Assembly (NCBI GenBank): GCA_914767715.1
Contig: OU612068.1
Span: 26,166,001 to 26,226,000 of the forward strand
Direction: 5' to 3'
DNA: 60,000 nucleotides
Source: Membranipora membranacea
Taxonomy: Eukaryota; Bryozoa; Gymnolaemata; Cheilostomatida; Membraniporidae
Shown: positions 56,450 to 60,000 of the stretch, in pieces
How the letters are laid out: each line of letters opens with the position of its first letter
How positions within the stretch are numbered: the first letter of the stretch is position 1
Made by a program: the position numbers and the translations under genes
The notes under the pieces: model-generated
Database searches by the model: none
Seen by the model: the letters and a program-made list of their open reading frames with translations, nothing else
What the model was told of the DNA's origin: nothing

Positions 56450-57540
56450 ATTGCTTATGAATGACAGACTGTGTTAATGGTTAATGGTTAATGCATGTCC
56501 AGGCTAGGACTGGTTTTAGATCTTACTGTTAAGCAGATACAAGGTCCCTTTAAGAAGGAAAGCAAAAAACAACAACTTTTCATATCAAAGCAACCTAATG
56601 GCAAATTAAAAAAAAAGTTTACTCGCACAACGAAATTATGAAATATGAAAATAATACCAACTCAAGAAACTGTATTTGAAATAGGTTCGTATACCATATG
56701 ACTCACTGTTTGTGCAACAAATTCAGTATTAGCAGAGGAATTTACTCGCTTGCGGCTTATCTTAATCTTTCACTGGGTTCAGTGGCAATATTATTCAAGA
56801 GTTGTGTTCCACAGCAGACTGTTGAAGTGGACCCAAGTCAACTCCGGTAATAGGAAATGAGTTTTCACAAACATATTCTTACATTTAACTGATCTCTTCG
56901 ATTTGGTAGTCATCAAAAGTGGATAGATTTTCACAACCTCAGCATTTGACTCAAATGTCCTGATGGGGCAACAAACTTCAAAATGATTATCTTCTAAAAT
57001 TGAGCTCATGTTTTCTAACTTCAGATTTTCACCACATAAAAAAACAAAAAGCAGAAACGACCTATTCAATACACATCTGAAATAAATGAAAGCTTTGATT
57101 ATTAGGATCATAAGCTTTCCTTTATCGCACCCTCTACTCCTCCCTTCAATATGCTTGATCAGTGAATAAAGTGGATCAGTAAATAAATAAAAGTATGCCA
57201 TGACAGCCTAGCCTTCTACAGGACAGTATTTTAACAGTATTCTGCTCAAATTAATTGAAAGGGTTTGATTGCTAAAATCTGACTTCAGATTCCCAAGCAT
57301 AAACTTCATTGTAGCTATAACATTTTACCACCTGTTATTTATGGGCTGTTAATTTGTTTAGCTTTTATCTAAGTGCTTGGAGTTGTATCCCCCCATATGA
57401 ATGTGTTGATAACTTACAATACTTTGTACCTCCAATAATGATCGCATCTTTTTCCATCCCCTCTTTTTTTCCATCACTATTTGAAAAACATTACGCTATT
57501 GGACTGAAATAGACTGCCAATAAAAATGTAAAAAAATAAG
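56450..57540. other. Intergenic DNA between tail-to-tail copies C and D
   Basis: An ORF of 136 codons on the minus strand (56791-57201) has no recognisable motif. Otherwise nothing is supported. The 3'UTR of copy D begins near 57728 and continues to about 57540. Confidence 0.4.
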
Positions 57541-57728
57541 GAATGAGTATCTATTTGATATTTTTATATTTTCAGGTCTGTATCTTTAACATAACTCTTA
57601 CAATATGAATATTAAAGAAAGAAAATTTTATCAACATCTTGAAACAACAAAACTAAAAAAATGAGTGACCATAAATATCTATTCAAACATACTGTTAAGC
57701 TAGGCACTAAGCCTAGGCTATTTTTTCT

Positions 57729-59010
57729 TTAGTCACCGCCGGACCTCTGTGCAACAAGCTTATTAAGTGCCTCTCGAGAAAGTTGAACATTGCCATTACC
57801 GTTTCCGTTCTTTCCTGACCCTGTGTTACCATTTCCGTTGTTGTTTCCGTTGATTCCATTTCCAGTGTTTTGGTTTCCATTTGCGTTTTCATTGTCTCCC
57901 TTTCCATCATTGCTATTTCCGTTCTGGTTACCGTTGAGCCAATGTCCATCATTCTTGTTACCGTTGGCATTTCCGTGATCGCCTGATCTGCTGTTACTAC
58001 TGCCATTGCTGTTACCATTATCTGCACTTCCATTGTTTTTGTTTCCATTTTTGTTTTCGTTGTCTCCAGTGCCTTAATTTGAATTTCCATTACTGTTTCC
58101 AGCATCACCGCTACCTGTGTTGTCGTTGCCATTTGCATTTCCGTTGTCTCCTTTGCCCTTGTTAAATCTGCCGTTGTTGTTGCCATCAATACCGCTTCCT
58201 ATGTTGTAGTTTCCGTTGGTGTTTCCGTTGTTTCAAGAACCAGAGTTCATAAATCCATTTCTGTTTCCACTGTCTCCACTGCCTGTGTATCCGTTGCCAT
58301 TGGTGTTTCCGTTGTCACCTGTACCGTTGTTTCTAATTCCGTTCATGTTGCCAACATCTCCACTTACGCTGTTTCCATTTCCGTTCTTGTTACCTTGGTT
58401 ACCATCTGCGTTGTTTGAGGTACCATTTCCATTGCCTCTATTTCCTTCACCGATGTTCTTGTTTTCATTTTCGTTTCCGATATTTCCATCACCAGTATTT
58501 TGCTTCCATTCTGGTTTCCATCATTTCCAGATCCAAAATTTAGGTTTCCGTTATTGTTTCCGAATCCACCATCTCCATAGTTGGAGTTACCGTTATCATT
58601 TCCACTGTTACCTGGTCCCTCATTGAAGTTTCCATTCTCATTTCCAGATGTACTATCTCCAACGTTCTTGTTGCCACCGCCATTTCCATTATTTCCGGCT
58701 CCTCTGCTTCCATTACCAGCACTGTTACCAGCAGCTCCAAATCCAACATTTTTGTTTCCACCGTTGTTTCCATTGTCTCCACCGCCTAGGTTTCCGTTTC
58801 CGGAGTCATTTCCGTTTTGTCCGCAGCCAAGGTTATCATTCCCGTTCATGCTTCCGTTGCTGCCTTCACCAGCGTTATTGTTTCCATCGCGGTTTCCGTT
58901 GTTTCCACATCCGATGTTCCCGTTTCCATTCTCATTTCCACTCAGTCCAGTACATTCGTTGTCGCTACCATTTTCATTGCCATTGAATGGACCAGCTGGT
59001 GCAGGTACAT
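57729..59010 (-). pseudogene. Gly/Asn-repeat gene, copy D (dead)
   Basis: The repeat exon begins at 59010 after an intact acceptor (TATTACAG) with VPAPAGPFNGNENG and keeps the frame, with both Cys-bearing units, to about 58520. There a frameshift moves it into a Met/Glu/Thr-rich frame. Later segments carry further shifts and a TAA near 58074 where copy A has an Asp codon. The tail still ends AQRSGGD before TAA. No signal-peptide exon or promoter is present between 59011 and the related upstream repeat at 59628, so the 5' end has been deleted. Confidence 0.88.
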
Positions 59011-59627
59011 CTGTAATAATTGAAAACATTGTTAACTGCTTATGGTATACAACAATAGGCAGTTTTCTGAAGCTGCCATATCTAAGTTTTTCAGACTCTG
59101 ACAGTCGGGTTTCTTTGCTGAAAAGTGAGGCACTCATTGAACTCTTTGCTCATGTGTTATGCAAAAGATATCCAGCCGAAAAATGACATAAGAGGCAATT
59201 GGAAGATCAAAAATGTTGTTGGTAATTGCCCAAAGACAGTGGTCTTAAGACCATACAATATCATACTAGTCCCATAAGAAGTTTGACATAATTCAATTGA
59301 AATTTTTCAATTTGTGCTGGTCTGATACGAGCAGACTTCTCTACAAGTTTACTTCGTGAATTAATTGCCATGTCAACAAATCCCACAATGCAATTTCAAC
59401 CTGGAATTCCCTGATGATTAGATTTGTTAGACAACACAGAATAGGAGATATTTCCCCACACATATAATGCCAAAAAAAAACACCTTTTAATTTCTAAATA
59501 TGACCACTCCAACTGGGTACACCCAGTGAATTTTACAGAACATACACCAATGAAGTATAAAACGTGATCAATATCCTGCCATAAAATATAGTGCCATAAC
59601 AACTTATGCTGTAGCTGCTTCTGGCCT

Positions 59628-60000
59628 AGTTAGTATGTCCGGGATGAACCAGCAGTCTTCTCATCATATTAATTATGACAAGACAGTGACATGAGGCACA
59701 CACTGTCCCTAGTTAATCATATACTGCTATACCCCGGTATAGTAGTAGACTGTGCGTGATTGGCCCGCTGGATCAATTATCTGTGCGCTTGCAAGATGTG
59801 AATTGGCATTCTCATATGATATTACTGGACAAATTCTAGGTCCGCCCTCCTGCCAATGTAATAATAGCTGATAAATGTCACAGACTAAAATAGCAGACTT
59901 TGTTAAACAGTGGTCAATTATTCAGCTTGATGTCATATGTCAAGTCATCAAATCCAATAGATGTGTCACCGCATAGCAGGTCACAGAGCTTATCATGCAA
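59628..60000 (-). repeat. Dispersed repeat family, copy upstream of D
   Basis: It is the reverse complement of the 31.1-31.56 kb copy (shared AGACTAAAATAGCAGACTTTG and CAGGTCACAGAG). It runs off the window end. Its orientation relative to gene D is the same as for genes A and C. Confidence 0.7.

Noticed and set aside
1-60000. CRISPR arrays, bacterial operons, integrons or phage modules
   Set aside because: None seen; introns, TATA promoters, animal domains and LINE/hAT/MULE/EnSpm content all indicate animal nuclear DNA.

Overview
The window looks like nuclear DNA of an invertebrate animal. It is A+T-rich, its genes have short exons bounded by GT-AG introns, it contains secreted-protein families typical of animals (TSP1 repeats, C-type lectin-like domains), and it is heavily loaded with animal transposon classes. 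No prokaryotic feature (operon, Shine-Dalgarno site, IS element, CRISPR) is present. I cannot assign a phylum from the sequence; a marine invertebrate such as a mollusc or another lophotrochozoan is only a guess.

The most distinctive content is a small cluster of genes for a secreted Gly/Asn repeat protein. Each complete gene has a TATA promoter, an untranslated first exon, a short exon with a signal peptide and KR dibasic site, and one long exon of about 29 tandem 14-residue units (consensus xGNxNGNxNxGxGx) ending in a conserved tail. Copies A (3383-4897, minus) and C (54328-56254, plus) are intact, both predicted at 453 aa. Copy B (26498-27827, minus) has a stop in the signal peptide, copy D (57729-59010, minus) has lost exon 1 and is frameshifted, and copy E (28088-28365, plus) is only a tail. 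Two promoter/5'UTR relics (about 29.1 and 49.9 kb) and several shared flanking repeats show that the cluster grew by duplication and inversion followed by decay.

Other host-like genes are a complete seven-coding-exon gene for a secreted 231-aa protein with two TSP1 repeats (9887-11837), two decayed C-type lectin-like exons (17.8 and 23.4 kb) and an orphan exon at 16.1 kb.

Transposons dominate the middle. A two-ORF LINE (about 18.8-23.2 kb, minus) joins its ORFs by a TAATG stop-start overlap. A 707-bp foldback element lies at 23.7 kb. A MULE-like element (32.9-35.5 kb) has inverted ends made of about 110-bp tandem units, followed by a 17-bp GC-rich array. From 36.4 to 48.75 kb lies a spliced EnSpm/CACTA (tnp2-like) transposase gene. 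One of its introns holds a REL-endonuclease non-LTR retrotransposon (41456-46968) that carries 62-bp terminal direct repeats and a 10-bp target duplication, and a hAT element with a perfect 8-bp duplication sits inside that retrotransposon. Another intron holds a hAT-like MITE.

The remaining stretches are A+T-rich DNA with dispersed repeats in which I see no convincing genes.
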